Shown here: positions 7,231 to 15,237 of the stretch, piece after piece
How positions within the stretch are numbered: position 1 is the stretch's first letter
How the letters are laid out: every line of letters starts with the position of its first letter
DNA from: JAIBJN01 sp963811635
GTDB lineage: Bacteria > Actinomycetota > Thermoleophilia > Gaiellales > Gaiellaceae
Reading direction: 5' to 3'
DNA length: 64,000 nt
Assembly: GCA_963811635.1 (NCBI GenBank)
Contig: CAWESB010000013.1
Span: 146,556-210,555 of the forward strand
Notes under the pieces: generated by a model
Database searches by the model: none
The model's input: the letters and a program-made list of their open reading frames with translations, nothing else
What the model was told of the DNA's origin: nothing
Made by a program: the position numbers and the translations under genes

Positions 7231-7237
7231 CGCCCTC

Positions 7238-7948
7238 CTAGATGTCGACGACGAGGCCGTCGTGCGCGACCTGCACGCCCTCGGGGGAAGGGAGCTCCAC
7301 CGGCCGGTGCGTGAGGATGACCGGCCCGTCGGCCGCGGCGAGCGCCTCGTCCGCGGACAGGTGCCCGCGCGGGAGCCCGTCAGAGGTCGGGTCGCTGAGC
7401 GTCGCCTCGCAGAGGAAGAGGTCGGCGCCCTGCGCGAGCTCGGCGAGCTCGTCCGTCGGCGCGGAGTCGCCCGAGTACGCGAGCGTCGTCCCGTTGTGCG
7501 TCACGCGGAAGCCGTGGGAGATGAGGTCGTAGTGCGGCAGCCTGCAGGCCAGCACCTCGAAGCCGGCGGTCCTGAAGGGCACGCCGGGGTCGAACTCCTG
7601 AAGCTCGAACGCCTCCTCGAACATGCCGTCGTTGCCCCAGTGCGAGGCGAACGCCTCCAGCTGACCCCGGCCGCCCGGCGGAAGCCAGAGGGAGCAGGCG
7701 ATGCGGTGCTCCTGCGGCCCGTATGCGTTCAGCCAGGCCCAGGGGACGAGGTCGCCCCAGTGGTCGAGGTGGAAGTGCGTGATCGCGATCGAGCGGGGGT
7801 AAAGCTCGAGCTCGCGGAGCCGACCGAGGACGCCGGGGCCGCAGTCGAGGAGCAGGGGTCTGTCACCCTCCACGAGGTAGCCGGACTGGGCGCTCCCGGG
7901 GTTCGGCCAGGCGGGGGAGGAGCCGATGACGGTCAAGCGCACCTCCAT
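7238..7948 (-). CDS. metallo-beta-lactamase fold hydrolase
   Basis: 236 residues. The metal-binding motif HFHLDHWGD (HxHxDH) is near residue 60, a later AYSGDSAPTDEL supplies the bridging Asp region, and ILTHRPVEL the last His. This pattern is shared by RNase Z-like and other small MBL hydrolases; the substrate cannot be told. The start is taken as the ATG at 7948 (MEVRLTVIGSSPAWP, typical of the fold); an ATG 15 nt upstream would overlap the divergent B12-binding gene. It heads a short operon with the DUF1360 gene. Confidence 0.8.
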   Translation of the reverse strand: MEVRLTVIGSSPAWPNPGSAQSGYLVEGDRPLLLDCGPGVLGRLRELELYPRSIAITHFHLDHWGDLVPWAWLNAYGPQEHRIACSLWLPPGGRGQLEAFASHWGNDGMFEEAFELQEFDPGVPFRTAGFEVLACRLPHYDLISHGFRVTHNGTTLAYSGDSAPTDELAELAQGADLFLCEATLSDPTSDGLPRGHLSADEALAAADGPVILTHRPVELPSPEGVQVAHDGLVVDI

Positions 7949-7961
7949 ATACTGGCGCACC

Positions 7962-8363
7962 ATGGCCAGGAAGATCCGGGTCGTGATCGCGAAGCCGGGG
8001 CTCGACGGTCACGATCGCGGCGCAAAGATCATTGCGCGGGCCCTTCGGGACGCCGGCATGGAGGTCATCTACACGGGCCTCCATCAGACGCCGGAGCAGA
8101 TCGTCGAGACCGCGATCCAGGAGGATGCTGACGCCGTCGGCATCTCCATTCTCTCCGGCGCGCACATGACGCTCGTGCCTCGAATCCTCGAGGGCCTGCG
8201 CGAGAACGGGGTCGACGACGTGCTCGTCCTCGTGGGCGGAACGATCCCGCGCGAAGACGTGGAGGAGCTGAAGAAGCAGGGCGTCGCCGAGATCTTCACG
8301 CCGGGCGCGCCGGTCTCCGAGATCGTCGAGTTCCTGCGGGCCAACGTGCCCGTCGAGGCATGA
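7962..8363 (+). CDS. B12-binding (small) subunit of a methylmalonyl-CoA mutase-type enzyme
   Basis: 133 residues: a stand-alone cobalamin-binding domain of the acyl-CoA mutase family. The base-off B12 motif DxHxxG is seen as GLDGHDRGAKI near residue 15, with GISILSGAHM and VGGTIP further on, as in the C-terminal part of MutB. The partner catalytic subunit is not in the window. Start is the ATG at 7962 (MARKIRVVIAKPG); an ATG at 7926 with a better ribosome site would add 12 residues but overlaps the divergent gene. It overlaps the enoyl-CoA hydratase by 4 bp (ATGA), suggesting a shared role in acyl-CoA catabolism. Confidence 0.85.
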   Translation: MARKIRVVIAKPGLDGHDRGAKIIARALRDAGMEVIYTGLHQTPEQIVETAIQEDADAVGISILSGAHMTLVPRILEGLRENGVDDVLVLVGGTIPREDVEELKKQGVAEIFTPGAPVSEIVEFLRANVPVEA

Positions 8364-9130
8364 TCGACGTCTCCCGCGACGCGGGCACCGCCATTGTCAC
8401 GGTCGACCGGCCGGAGGCGATGAACGCGCTCGACCTCGACCACCTCGAGACCCTCCACCAGCGGCTCGCCGAGCTGGCCGCCGACGAGTCGGCTCGGGTC
8501 GTCGTCCTCACCGGCGGCGGCGAGAAGGCCTTCGTCGCGGGCGCGGACATCAAGTACATGCAGGGCCTGGGCGTGCTCGAGGCGCGCCGCTGGGGCGAGC
8601 TCGGGCATGCCTGCGGGAACCTGCTCGAGACGATGCCGAAGCCGACGATCGCGTCGATCAACGGCTACGCGCTCGGCGGCGGCTGCGAGCTCGCGCTCGC
8701 GTGCGACCTGCGCCTCGCCTCGTCGAACGCCAAGATCGGCCAGCCGGAGATCGACCTCGGGATCCTCCCGGGCTGGGGCGGCTCCGTCCGCCTCGCCCGG
8801 ACGACGACGCTCGGTTTCGCGAAGGCGCTCATCTTCTCGGGCCGGCCCGTCGACGCTGGCGAGGCGCTCCAGCACGGCCTCGTCAACGCGGTCTACGAGC
8901 CGGAGGAGCTGCGCGAAAAGACGCTCGATCTCTGCCACGGCCTCGAGGCGAAGAGCCCGCTCGCGCTCGCGTACGCGAAGGAGGCCGTGAACCAGGCGCT
9001 GCAGGGCCCGCACCGCGTCAACCTCGAAACCGAGGCGCGCCTCTTCGCGATGCTGTTCGCGAGCGAGGACCAAAAGGAGGGCATGGCCGCGTTCACGGAG
9101 AAGCGGCCGCCGGACTTCACCGGCAGGTAG
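8360..9130 (+). CDS. enoyl-CoA hydratase/isomerase family protein
   Basis: 256 residues, typical crotonase length. The oxyanion-hole segments are visible as KAFVAGADIKYM and NGYALGGGCELALACDLRLAS, followed by GQPEIDLGILPGWGG with the catalytic-type Glu and an aromatic/Gly loop. It likely hydrates trans-2-enoyl-CoA in beta-oxidation or amino-acid degradation. It is translationally coupled (4-bp overlap) to the B12-binding mutase subunit. The exact acyl-CoA substrate is not evident. Confidence 0.88.
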   Translation: MIDVSRDAGTAIVTVDRPEAMNALDLDHLETLHQRLAELAADESARVVVLTGGGEKAFVAGADIKYMQGLGVLEARRWGELGHACGNLLETMPKPTIASINGYALGGGCELALACDLRLASSNAKIGQPEIDLGILPGWGGSVRLARTTTLGFAKALIFSGRPVDAGEALQHGLVNAVYEPEELREKTLDLCHGLEAKSPLALAYAKEAVNQALQGPHRVNLETEARLFAMLFASEDQKEGMAAFTEKRPPDFTGR

Positions 9131-9137
9131 GCTGAAG

Positions 9138-9230
9138 CTCCGAGCGGGAGCCTCTGGACCGAGGCTGAGAGGGGGCCAGGAGGCCTCGACCGCCACCACC
9201 TGATCTGGGTCATGCCAGCGAAGGGACTCG
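9138..9230 (+). promoter_or_regulatory. TPP riboswitch (THI element)
   Basis: Both conserved blocks of the thiamine pyrophosphate aptamer are present: CTGAGA at 9164-9169 (pyrimidine-sensing arm) and ACCTGATCTGGGT at 9198-9210 with CCAGCGAAGGGA following. A closing stem can form between CGAG at 9141-9144 and CTCG at 9227-9230. The AAGGGA of the conserved 3' part (9221-9226) is also the only ribosome site of thiG, 5 nt before its ATG, so ligand binding should hide it: translational control of the thiazole operon. Confidence 0.92.
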
Positions 9231-9231
9231 A

Positions 9232-10011
9232 ATGAGCACTCACGATCCGCTCGTCATCGCCGGCCGCGAGTTCGGCTCGCGCCTGCTCACCGGGACCGGC
9301 AAGTTCGACACGTTCGAGACGATGCGCGACGCCCTGACGGCCTCGGGCTCGGAGATCGTCACCGTCGCCGTGCGCCGCATCGACTTCGACGCCCGCGACG
9401 AGGACATCACGACGTTCATCCCGGAGCACATGCTGCTGCTCCCCAACACCTCGGGCTGCGCGACCGCGGAGGAGGCCGTCCGCTCCGCGCGGCTCGCGCG
9501 CGCCGGCGGGCTGCCCGACTGGGTGAAGCTCGAGGTCATCCCCGACCCCCGCTATCTCCTTCCAGATCCGGTGGAGACCCTCCGGGCCGCGGCGACCCTC
9601 GTCGAGGACGGCTTCACCGTGTTGCCGTACGTCTCGCCCGACCCGGTGCTCCAGAAGAAGCTCGAGGAGGTGGGGTGCGCGACGGTGATGCCGCTTGCCG
9701 CGCCGATCGGGAGCGGCCGCGGGCTCAAGCTCCGCGACGCGATCCGGATCATGGTCGAGCAGGCCGAGGTGCCGCTCGTCGTCGACGCCGGCCTCGGGTC
9801 GCCGTCGCACGCCGCCGAGGCGATGGAGATGGGCGCCGACGCGGTCCTCGTCAACTCGGCCATCGCGGGCGCCGAGGATCCCGTCGCGATGGCGAGGGCG
9901 TTCGGGCTCGCGGTCGAGGCGGGCCGCATGGCCTTCCACGCCGGCGTCATCGAGGAGCGCGAGCAGGCGGCGGCGTCGAGCCCGCTCGCCGGCGCCCTCC
10001 ACCAGCCGTGA
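9232..10011 (+). CDS. thiG: thiazole synthase ThiG
   Basis: 259 residues. ThiG makes the thiazole phosphate of thiamine from 1-deoxyxylulose 5-phosphate, dehydroglycine and ThiS thiocarboxylate. Hallmarks: LLTGTGKFDTFETM, EIVTVAVRRIDFDA, the Schiff-base Lys in WVKLEVI, PYVSPDPVLQKKLEE, and PLVVDAGLGSPSHAAEAMEMGADAVLVN (phosphate-binding end of the barrel), quoted here in parts. It is the first gene behind the TPP riboswitch and overlaps thiS by 4 bp (GTGA). thiO or thiH for dehydroglycine supply is not in the window. Confidence 0.95.
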   Translation: MSTHDPLVIAGREFGSRLLTGTGKFDTFETMRDALTASGSEIVTVAVRRIDFDARDEDITTFIPEHMLLLPNTSGCATAEEAVRSARLARAGGLPDWVKLEVIPDPRYLLPDPVETLRAAATLVEDGFTVLPYVSPDPVLQKKLEEVGCATVMPLAAPIGSGRGLKLRDAIRIMVEQAEVPLVVDAGLGSPSHAAEAMEMGADAVLVNSAIAGAEDPVAMARAFGLAVEAGRMAFHAGVIEEREQAAASSPLAGALHQP

Positions 10012-10214
10012 GCGCCAGCATCAGCCTCAACGGGCGCGACCAGCCGGTCGAGCACGGCGAGACCGTCGCCGGCCTCCTCGAGCGCCTCGGCTTCGGCCGC
10101 GGCTACGCGCTCGTGGAGCGGAACGGCGAGCCCGTCGAGCGCGCCCGCTACGCGGAGGTGAGGCTCGAGGATGGCGACAGCCTCGTCGTCGCCCGCCCCG
10201 TCGCCGGCGGCTGA
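10008..10214 (+). CDS. thiS: sulfur carrier protein ThiS
   Basis: 68 residues with the ubiquitin-like beta-grasp pattern and the essential C-terminal Gly-Gly, which is adenylated and converted to a thiocarboxylate to donate sulfur to ThiG. The GTG start overlaps the thiG stop (GTGA). The thiE start lies 44 nt inside its 3' end in another frame. Length and order in the operon fit ThiS. Confidence 0.92.
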   Translation: MSASISLNGRDQPVEHGETVAGLLERLGFGRGYALVERNGEPVERARYAEVRLEDGDSLVVARPVAGG

Positions 10215-10794
10215 GGCGCGGCTCTACCTCGTCACCGCCGCCCGGGCGGACCTCGCCGCTTTCGTCGAGGCCGCGGTCCGGGGCGGCGTCGACCTGGTGC
10301 AGCTGCGGGAGAAGCACCTGCCCGACGGGCAGCTGCTCGCCGTGCTGGAGGAGGCGCGCGCGGTGACGCGGCGCCTCGGCGTCCCACTCGTCGTCAACGA
10401 CCGCCCCGACCTCGCCGTGCTCGTCGGCGCGGACCTGGTCCACGTCGGCCAGGACGACCTGCCTGTGGAGGCCGTTCGCCGCTTCGGCCTTCCGGTCGGC
10501 CTCTCGACTCACTCCGAGCAGGAGCTGGCGCGCGCCCAGGCGGACTACGTCGGCGTCGGGCCCGTCTACGTCACGCCGACGAAGCACGGCCGGCCGGCGG
10601 TCGGCCTCGAGCTCGTCCGGCACGCCGCGGCCAAGGTCCGCGTCCCCTGGTTCGCCATCGGCGGCATCGACGAAGGAAACATCGCCGACGTCGTCGCCGC
10701 GGGCGCGCGCCGCATCGCAGTCGTCCGCGCGATCGGGGATGCGGACGATCCCGAGGGGGCCGCACGGACCTTGCGCGCCGCGCTCGGCCCGTGA
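10171..10794 (+). CDS. thiE: thiamine phosphate synthase ThiE
   Basis: 207 residues; joins hydroxymethylpyrimidine diphosphate and thiazole phosphate to thiamine phosphate. Seen motifs: VQLREKHLP, VNDRPDLAV, HVGQDDLPV, LSTHSEQEL, GVGPVYVTPTKHG and FAIGGID, in family order. The ATG at 10171 overlaps thiS by 44 nt; recognisable ThiE sequence starts about 18 residues in, so the first residues may be a linker-like extension. It ends 1 bp from the stop of the convergent M23 peptidase gene, so no terminator can lie between them. Confidence 0.93.
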   Translation: MATASSSPAPSPAAEARLYLVTAARADLAAFVEAAVRGGVDLVQLREKHLPDGQLLAVLEEARAVTRRLGVPLVVNDRPDLAVLVGADLVHVGQDDLPVEAVRRFGLPVGLSTHSEQELARAQADYVGVGPVYVTPTKHGRPAVGLELVRHAAAKVRVPWFAIGGIDEGNIADVVAAGARRIAVVRAIGDADDPEGAARTLRAALGP

Positions 10795-10795
10795 C

Positions 10796-11689
10796 CTAGC
10801 GCGCCAGCTTGAGCAGGTCGCGGACGGTAAGGAGCCCCGGGGCGGCGCGCGCCGAGAGGACCGTCTCCGGGAAGTCGTTCGACCAGGCGATCACGTTGCT
10901 GCCGGCGACGAAGTCCCCGAGCAGGATCGGCTCGGACGTCCGCTCTGCCGTGGTCCGGCGGAGGGTGGCGCCGACCGGCACGGACAGGGTGAGGTCGCGT
11001 GCGGGCTTGATGGTGACGCCGTTGGAGAGGCGGAGCTGGGTGATCCGCACCCGGATCCGCTGCGGGTCGAGGTCGAGGTACGTCGCGACGACCGTGCCGT
11101 GCACGCGCACTCTCATCGTCTCGAAGTCGCCGGGCCGCGGCCTCGGGTAGAGATGCTTCCAGGCGCGGCGGAGGTGCCTGTAGGGCGAGACGGCGCGGCC
11201 GCCGTTCGGATGCACCTCGAAATGGAGGTGCGAGGCGATCCCGTTCGCGTCTCCGGAGTCGCCGACGAACGCGATCAGCTGCCCGGGCCGCACGCGCTGG
11301 TTGGAGGTGAGCCCGGGGGCGTAAGCGATGCCGTTCCTGCAGCCGCCGCGGTTGTCGTTTCCAAGGGTGCGGTCGTTGTTCAGGTGGATGTACATGTAGG
11401 TCGTGCCGCTGCGCCCGTGCAGGTAGAGCATGCAGCCGGCGTTGCGGGAGCTCGTCCACTTGACGACGCGGCCGCCCTCGACGGCGACGACGGGCGAGCG
11501 CTTCTCAGCCATCAGGTCGTTGCCCTGGTGCCCGCCGCTGGGCCGCGGGGCGCCGAAGTCGTCGGAGTACTTGGTGGCCGCGACCACGGGAAAGATCAGC
11601 CGGGGCACGGCTGCGCTCGCCGTCCCCACGAAGATCCACGTGGCGAGGAGGACGAATAGGGCTAGGGCTGTCGTCCGGTGGCGGCTCAT
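10796..11689 (-). CDS. secreted M23 family metallopeptidase
   Basis: 297 residues. An N-terminal signal peptide (LALFVLLATWIFVGTASA, cut near residue 26) leads into a LytM/M23 zinc peptidase domain with GGHQGNDLM (HxxxD) and SHLHFEVHP (HxH) motifs. The C-terminal part is a beta-rich tail of unknown type. It likely cleaves peptidoglycan cross-links outside the membrane, or acts as an activator if inactive. It is transcribed alone, away from etfB, with a 112-bp shared upstream region, and converges on thiE. Confidence 0.88.
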   Translation of the reverse strand: MSRHRTTALALFVLLATWIFVGTASAAVPRLIFPVVAATKYSDDFGAPRPSGGHQGNDLMAEKRSPVVAVEGGRVVKWTSSRNAGCMLYLHGRSGTTYMYIHLNNDRTLGNDNRGGCRNGIAYAPGLTSNQRVRPGQLIAFVGDSGDANGIASHLHFEVHPNGGRAVSPYRHLRRAWKHLYPRPRPGDFETMRVRVHGTVVATYLDLDPQRIRVRITQLRLSNGVTIKPARDLTLSVPVGATLRRTTAERTSEPILLGDFVAGSNVIAWSNDFPETVLSARAAPGLLTVRDLLKLAR

Positions 11690-11764
11690 GAGAGCGGTCC
11701 GACGCTCCGGTGCGGCGCTGGGCGGCGCGGAGACTAACAGAGCCTTCGGCAGGAACTTGTAAAG

Positions 11765-11792
11765 ACTTGAATCCGAGGCTGCCCGATAGGAT
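11765..11792 (+). promoter_or_regulatory. candidate leaderless promoter of the etf operon
   Basis: -35-like ACTTGA (11765-11770), 16-nt spacer and -10-like TAGGAT (11787-11792). The GTG start of etfB follows after only 9 nt and has no Shine-Dalgarno sequence, so transcription probably starts at or next to the start codon. Confidence 0.5.
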
Positions 11793-11801
11793 CCGCCACC
11801 G

Positions 11802-12581
11802 GTGAAGCTCGCCGTCTGCGTCAAGGAGGTGCCGGAGGCGTCCGCGCGCACGCGGATCGACCCGGGCACCCTGCGCCTGGACCGCAGCGGCACGGCCGCG
11901 CTCAACCCCTTCGACGCCCACGCCCTCGAGGAGGCGCTGCGGATCAAGGAGCGCACGGGCGACGGTGAGGTGGTCGCGATCATGATGGGCCCGGCCCGGG
12001 CGGCCGAGTCGCTGCGCAAGGCGCTCGCGATCGGCGCCGACCGCGCCGTCCACGTCGCCGACGACGCGCTCGCGGGCTCCGACCTCGTTGCCACTGCGCG
12101 CGCGCTCGCGAAGGCCGTGGAGCGCGAGCAGGCCGACCTCGTCCTGCTCGGCCAGCAAGGCGGTGACTCGGACGGCGCCGTCCTCTGGTCGGCCCTGGCG
12201 GAGCTCCTGCAGCGTCCGGTCGTCTCGCAGGCCGCGAGTCTCGAGCTGGGGGACGGCAAGATCACGGCCAAGCGGCAGACCGAGTACGGCTACGACGTGA
12301 TCGAGGCGCCGCTCCCTGCCGTCGTCGCCGTCTCCGACGCGATCAACGAGCCCCGGTACCCGTCGCTCAAGGGGATCATGGGGGCAAAGAAGAAGCCCTT
12401 CGACACGGTCTCCGCGGCCGACCTCGGTCTCGCCCCCGACGAGATCGGCGAGGCGGGCTCCCGCACCCAGGTGCATGGGCTCTCCGACCCGCCCTCGCGG
12501 GGGGACAGCATCCGCATCGAGGACGACGGGAACGCCGCGGAGAGAATCCTCGAGTACCTGGCCGAGAGGAAGCTCCTCTGA
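11802..12581 (+). CDS. etfB: electron transfer flavoprotein beta subunit
   Basis: 259 residues. Typical EtfB: MKLAVCVKEVPEA start, NPFDAHALEEALR, the AMP-binding DLVLLGQQGGDSDGA loop, and the recognition-loop region around LPAVVAVSDAINEPRYPS. With EtfA it forms the FAD/AMP heterodimer that accepts electrons from acyl-CoA dehydrogenases. The GTG start has no ribosome site and sits 9 nt behind a -10-like box. It overlaps etfA by 1 bp; etfA and the ETF dehydrogenase follow in one operon. Confidence 0.95.
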   Translation: MKLAVCVKEVPEASARTRIDPGTLRLDRSGTAALNPFDAHALEEALRIKERTGDGEVVAIMMGPARAAESLRKALAIGADRAVHVADDALAGSDLVATARALAKAVEREQADLVLLGQQGGDSDGAVLWSALAELLQRPVVSQAASLELGDGKITAKRQTEYGYDVIEAPLPAVVAVSDAINEPRYPSLKGIMGAKKKPFDTVSAADLGLAPDEIGEAGSRTQVHGLSDPPSRGDSIRIEDDGNAAERILEYLAERKLL

Positions 12582-13540
12582 TGGCCACGCTCGTTTTTCT
12601 CGAAGACCACGAGGGCGAGCTCGTCAAGGGCTCGCTCGGCGTCCTCTCGAAGGCCGCGCAGCTGGGCGGCGACGTCGCCGCCGTCGTGGCCGGCTCGGGC
12701 GTGAAGGGGCTCGCTGCCGGCGCCGGCCGTTTCGGCGCTACCAAGGTCTTCGTGGCGGACGACCCGTCCCTCGGGGCGCCGCTGCCCCAGCCCCGCGTTG
12801 ACGTCCTCGCGCGACTGATCGAGGACAAGGGGTTCGACACCGTCGTCTTCGGCGCGTCGGTTCTCTCGGCGGACGTCGCCGCGGGCCTGGCTGCGCGCCT
12901 CGGCGCCGGGCTCAACTGGGACCTGGTCGACCTCGAGTTCCGCGACGGCCGGCTCGTCGGCAGGCGCCCCGCCCTGCAGGATTCCATCTACGCCGAGGTC
13001 GGCTGGAAGAGCGAGCCGCGGCTCGCGCTGATCCGCTCGGGGACGTTCGAGCCCGTCGAAGGCAGCGGCGAGGCCGAGGTGGAGGACGTCGCCGTCGAGC
13101 TGCAGGAATTCTCCCAGCAGGCCGTCATGGTCGAGCGGGCCCATGCCGAAAGCGAGGGCCCGTCGATCGAGGACGCCGACGTGATCGTCGCCGGCGGCCG
13201 CGGCCTCGGCGAGCCGGAGAGGTTCGCCCTGCTCGAGGATCTCGCCAAGGCGCTCGGCGGCGCCGTCGCCGCGACCCGGGCGGTGGTCGACGCCGGCTGG
13301 TATCCGTACGCAGCCCAGGTCGGGCAGACGGGCAAGACCGTCTCGCCGAAGCTCTACTTCGCCTGCGGCATTTCCGGCGCGATCCAGCACAAGGTCGGGA
13401 TGCAGTCGTCCGGCACCATCGTCGCCATCAACAAGGATCCCAACGCGCCCATCTTCGAGTATGCGGACATGGGCGTCGTCGGCGACCTCCACCAGATCGT
13501 CCCCAAGCTGACCGAGCTCGTGAAGGAGAAGCGCGGATGA
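12581..13540 (+). CDS. etfA: electron transfer flavoprotein alpha subunit
   Basis: 319 residues. The C-terminal FAD-binding domain is clear: IVAGGRGLGEPERF, AATRAVVDAGWYP, QVGQTGKTVSPKLYFACGIS and SGTIVAINKDPNAPIFEYAD (quoted in parts). It binds FAD and passes electrons from EtfB to the quinone oxidoreductase encoded next. Its ATG overlaps the etfB stop by 1 bp and its own stop overlaps the next start by 4 bp, indicating tight co-expression. Confidence 0.96.
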   Translation: MATLVFLEDHEGELVKGSLGVLSKAAQLGGDVAAVVAGSGVKGLAAGAGRFGATKVFVADDPSLGAPLPQPRVDVLARLIEDKGFDTVVFGASVLSADVAAGLAARLGAGLNWDLVDLEFRDGRLVGRRPALQDSIYAEVGWKSEPRLALIRSGTFEPVEGSGEAEVEDVAVELQEFSQQAVMVERAHAESEGPSIEDADVIVAGGRGLGEPERFALLEDLAKALGGAVAATRAVVDAGWYPYAAQVGQTGKTVSPKLYFACGISGAIQHKVGMQSSGTIVAINKDPNAPIFEYADMGVVGDLHQIVPKLTELVKEKRG

Positions 13541-15237
13541 GCGTGCGCCCAGCGGACTTTCCGCCCCCGTTCGACGGGAACGAGTTCATCGCAGAGCCGA
13601 CCGATCCGCCTGACGAGCGCATCGACGTCGGCGTCCTCGTCGTCGGCGCCGGCCCTGCCGGGCTGGCGGCCGCGGTCCGGGTCGGGCAGCTCCTCGAGGA
13701 GCAGCCGGAGGTGCGGGAGCGTCTCGGCGAGATCCCGGTGGCGCTCGTGGAGAAGGGGAGGACCCCGGGGGCCCACCTGCTCTCCGGCGCCGTCGTCAAC
13801 CCGCGCGCGTTCCGCGAGCTGTTCCGCGGCATCGCCTCTGAGGACCTGCCCTTCCGCGCGCCGGTCGTGCGCGAGGGCGTCTACTTCCTCACCCCGAAGC
13901 GCCACGTCCGCGTGCCCGCGCCGCCGCCGATGTGGAACCACAACCACTACGTCGCGTCGCTCTCGGAGGCCGGGCGCTGGCTGGCCGAGCGCGCCGAGGA
14001 GCTGGGCGTCACCCTCGTTCCCGAGACGAGCGCGCGCACGCTCCTCGTCAGCGGCGGCCGCGTTGTCGGAATCCGCACCGGCGACAAGGGACGCGGCAAG
14101 GGCGGCGAGGAGCTGCCGAACTTCGAGCCCGGCTCGGACATCCGCGCGCGCATCACGATCCTCGCGGAGGGCACGCAGGGCCACCTGGCCGGCGTCGCCT
14201 CGGAGCGCTTCGGGCTCGCCTCGCGCCCGCAGGTCTATGCGCTGGGCGTGAAGGAGGTCTGGGAGGTCCCGAAGCCGCTCAACCGGGTCATCCACACGAT
14301 GGGGTGGCCCCTCCGCGCCGGCAAGCGCTACCGCGAGTTCGGAGGCAGCTTCATCTACCCGCTGGATGACGACAAGATCGCCATCGGGATGGTGGTCGGG
14401 CTCGACTACACCGACGCCTCTCTCTCCGTGCACGACCTCCTGCAGGAGCTGAAGACGCACGCGTTCGTGCGCGGGCTCCTCGAGGGCGGAACCCGGGTCG
14501 CCTGGGGGGCGAAGACGATCCCCGAGGGCGGCTTCCAGGCGGTCCCGGACCGGCTCTCCTTCCCGGGCGGGATGATCGTCGGCGACTCGGCCGGCTTCGT
14601 GAACGTGCCCGCGCTCAAGGGCGTGCACTACGCGATGAAGTCCGGCATGCTCGCTGCCGAGACGGCGGTCGAGGCGGTCGGCCCGGGCGAGACCTCCTGG
14701 GCGCCCGGAGCGCTCGACGGCTACGACGCCGCGGTGCGCGAGAGCTACATCTGGACCGACCTGCACCGTGTCCGCAACGCGCGGCCCGCGTTCAAGCACG
14801 GCTTCTACCGCGGAGCGCTCGTGGCCGGCATCTCGATCACCACGCTCGGCAAGCTGCCACCGGGGACGAAGGAGCTCGAGCGCGACGCCGACGTCCCCGT
14901 GGCGATCGGCGATCGGGCGAAGGCCTACCCGGCCGCCGACGGCAAGCTCGTCTTCGACAAGCTCTCGAGCGTCTACGTCTCGGGGAACAAGACCCGCGAC
15001 GACGCGCCGAGTCACATCCACGTCGACACGAAGGTGCGGCGCGAGGTGGCGGAGGGCTGGGCGCACATGTGCCCGGCACAGGTCTACGAGGTCGCGGGCG
15101 AGGCCAGCCCCGCCGGGAACGTCGTCGACGTCGAGGTGACGGCCTCCAACTGCGTTCAGTGCGGCGCCATCTCGGCGAAGGGCGGGCGGCTGACGCCGCC
15201 CGAGGGCGGGGACGGTCCCGAATACACGCAGATGTAG
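13537..15237 (+). CDS. ETF:quinone oxidoreductase (FixC/ETF-QO type flavoprotein dehydrogenase)
   Basis: 566 residues. N-terminal FAD-binding VVGAGPAGLAAAVR near 33-46, then HLLSGAVVNPRA and the quinone-site region, GDSAGFVNVPALKGVHYAMK, and a short C-terminal ferredoxin-like tail. It would move electrons from reduced ETF to membrane quinone. The tail has only three Cys (CPA, then NCVQC); the CxxCxxC block of classical ETF-QO is broken, with Ala-Ile-Ser where the next Cys would be. The cluster may therefore have a different ligand or be [3Fe-4S]. The ATG overlaps the etfA stop by 4 bp. Confidence 0.88.
   Translation: MSVRPADFPPPFDGNEFIAEPTDPPDERIDVGVLVVGAGPAGLAAAVRVGQLLEEQPEVRERLGEIPVALVEKGRTPGAHLLSGAVVNPRAFRELFRGIASEDLPFRAPVVREGVYFLTPKRHVRVPAPPPMWNHNHYVASLSEAGRWLAERAEELGVTLVPETSARTLLVSGGRVVGIRTGDKGRGKGGEELPNFEPGSDIRARITILAEGTQGHLAGVASERFGLASRPQVYALGVKEVWEVPKPLNRVIHTMGWPLRAGKRYREFGGSFIYPLDDDKIAIGMVVGLDYTDASLSVHDLLQELKTHAFVRGLLEGGTRVAWGAKTIPEGGFQAVPDRLSFPGGMIVGDSAGFVNVPALKGVHYAMKSGMLAAETAVEAVGPGETSWAPGALDGYDAAVRESYIWTDLHRVRNARPAFKHGFYRGALVAGISITTLGKLPPGTKELERDADVPVAIGDRAKAYPAADGKLVFDKLSSVYVSGNKTRDDAPSHIHVDTKVRREVAEGWAHMCPAQVYEVAGEASPAGNVVDVEVTASNCVQCGAISAKGGRLTPPEGGDGPEYTQM

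Noticed and set aside
8360..9130. Catalytic large subunit of methylmalonyl-CoA mutase next to the B12-binding gene
   Set aside because: The downstream gene is clearly a crotonase (oxyanion-hole motifs, 256 residues); no large mutase subunit exists in the window.
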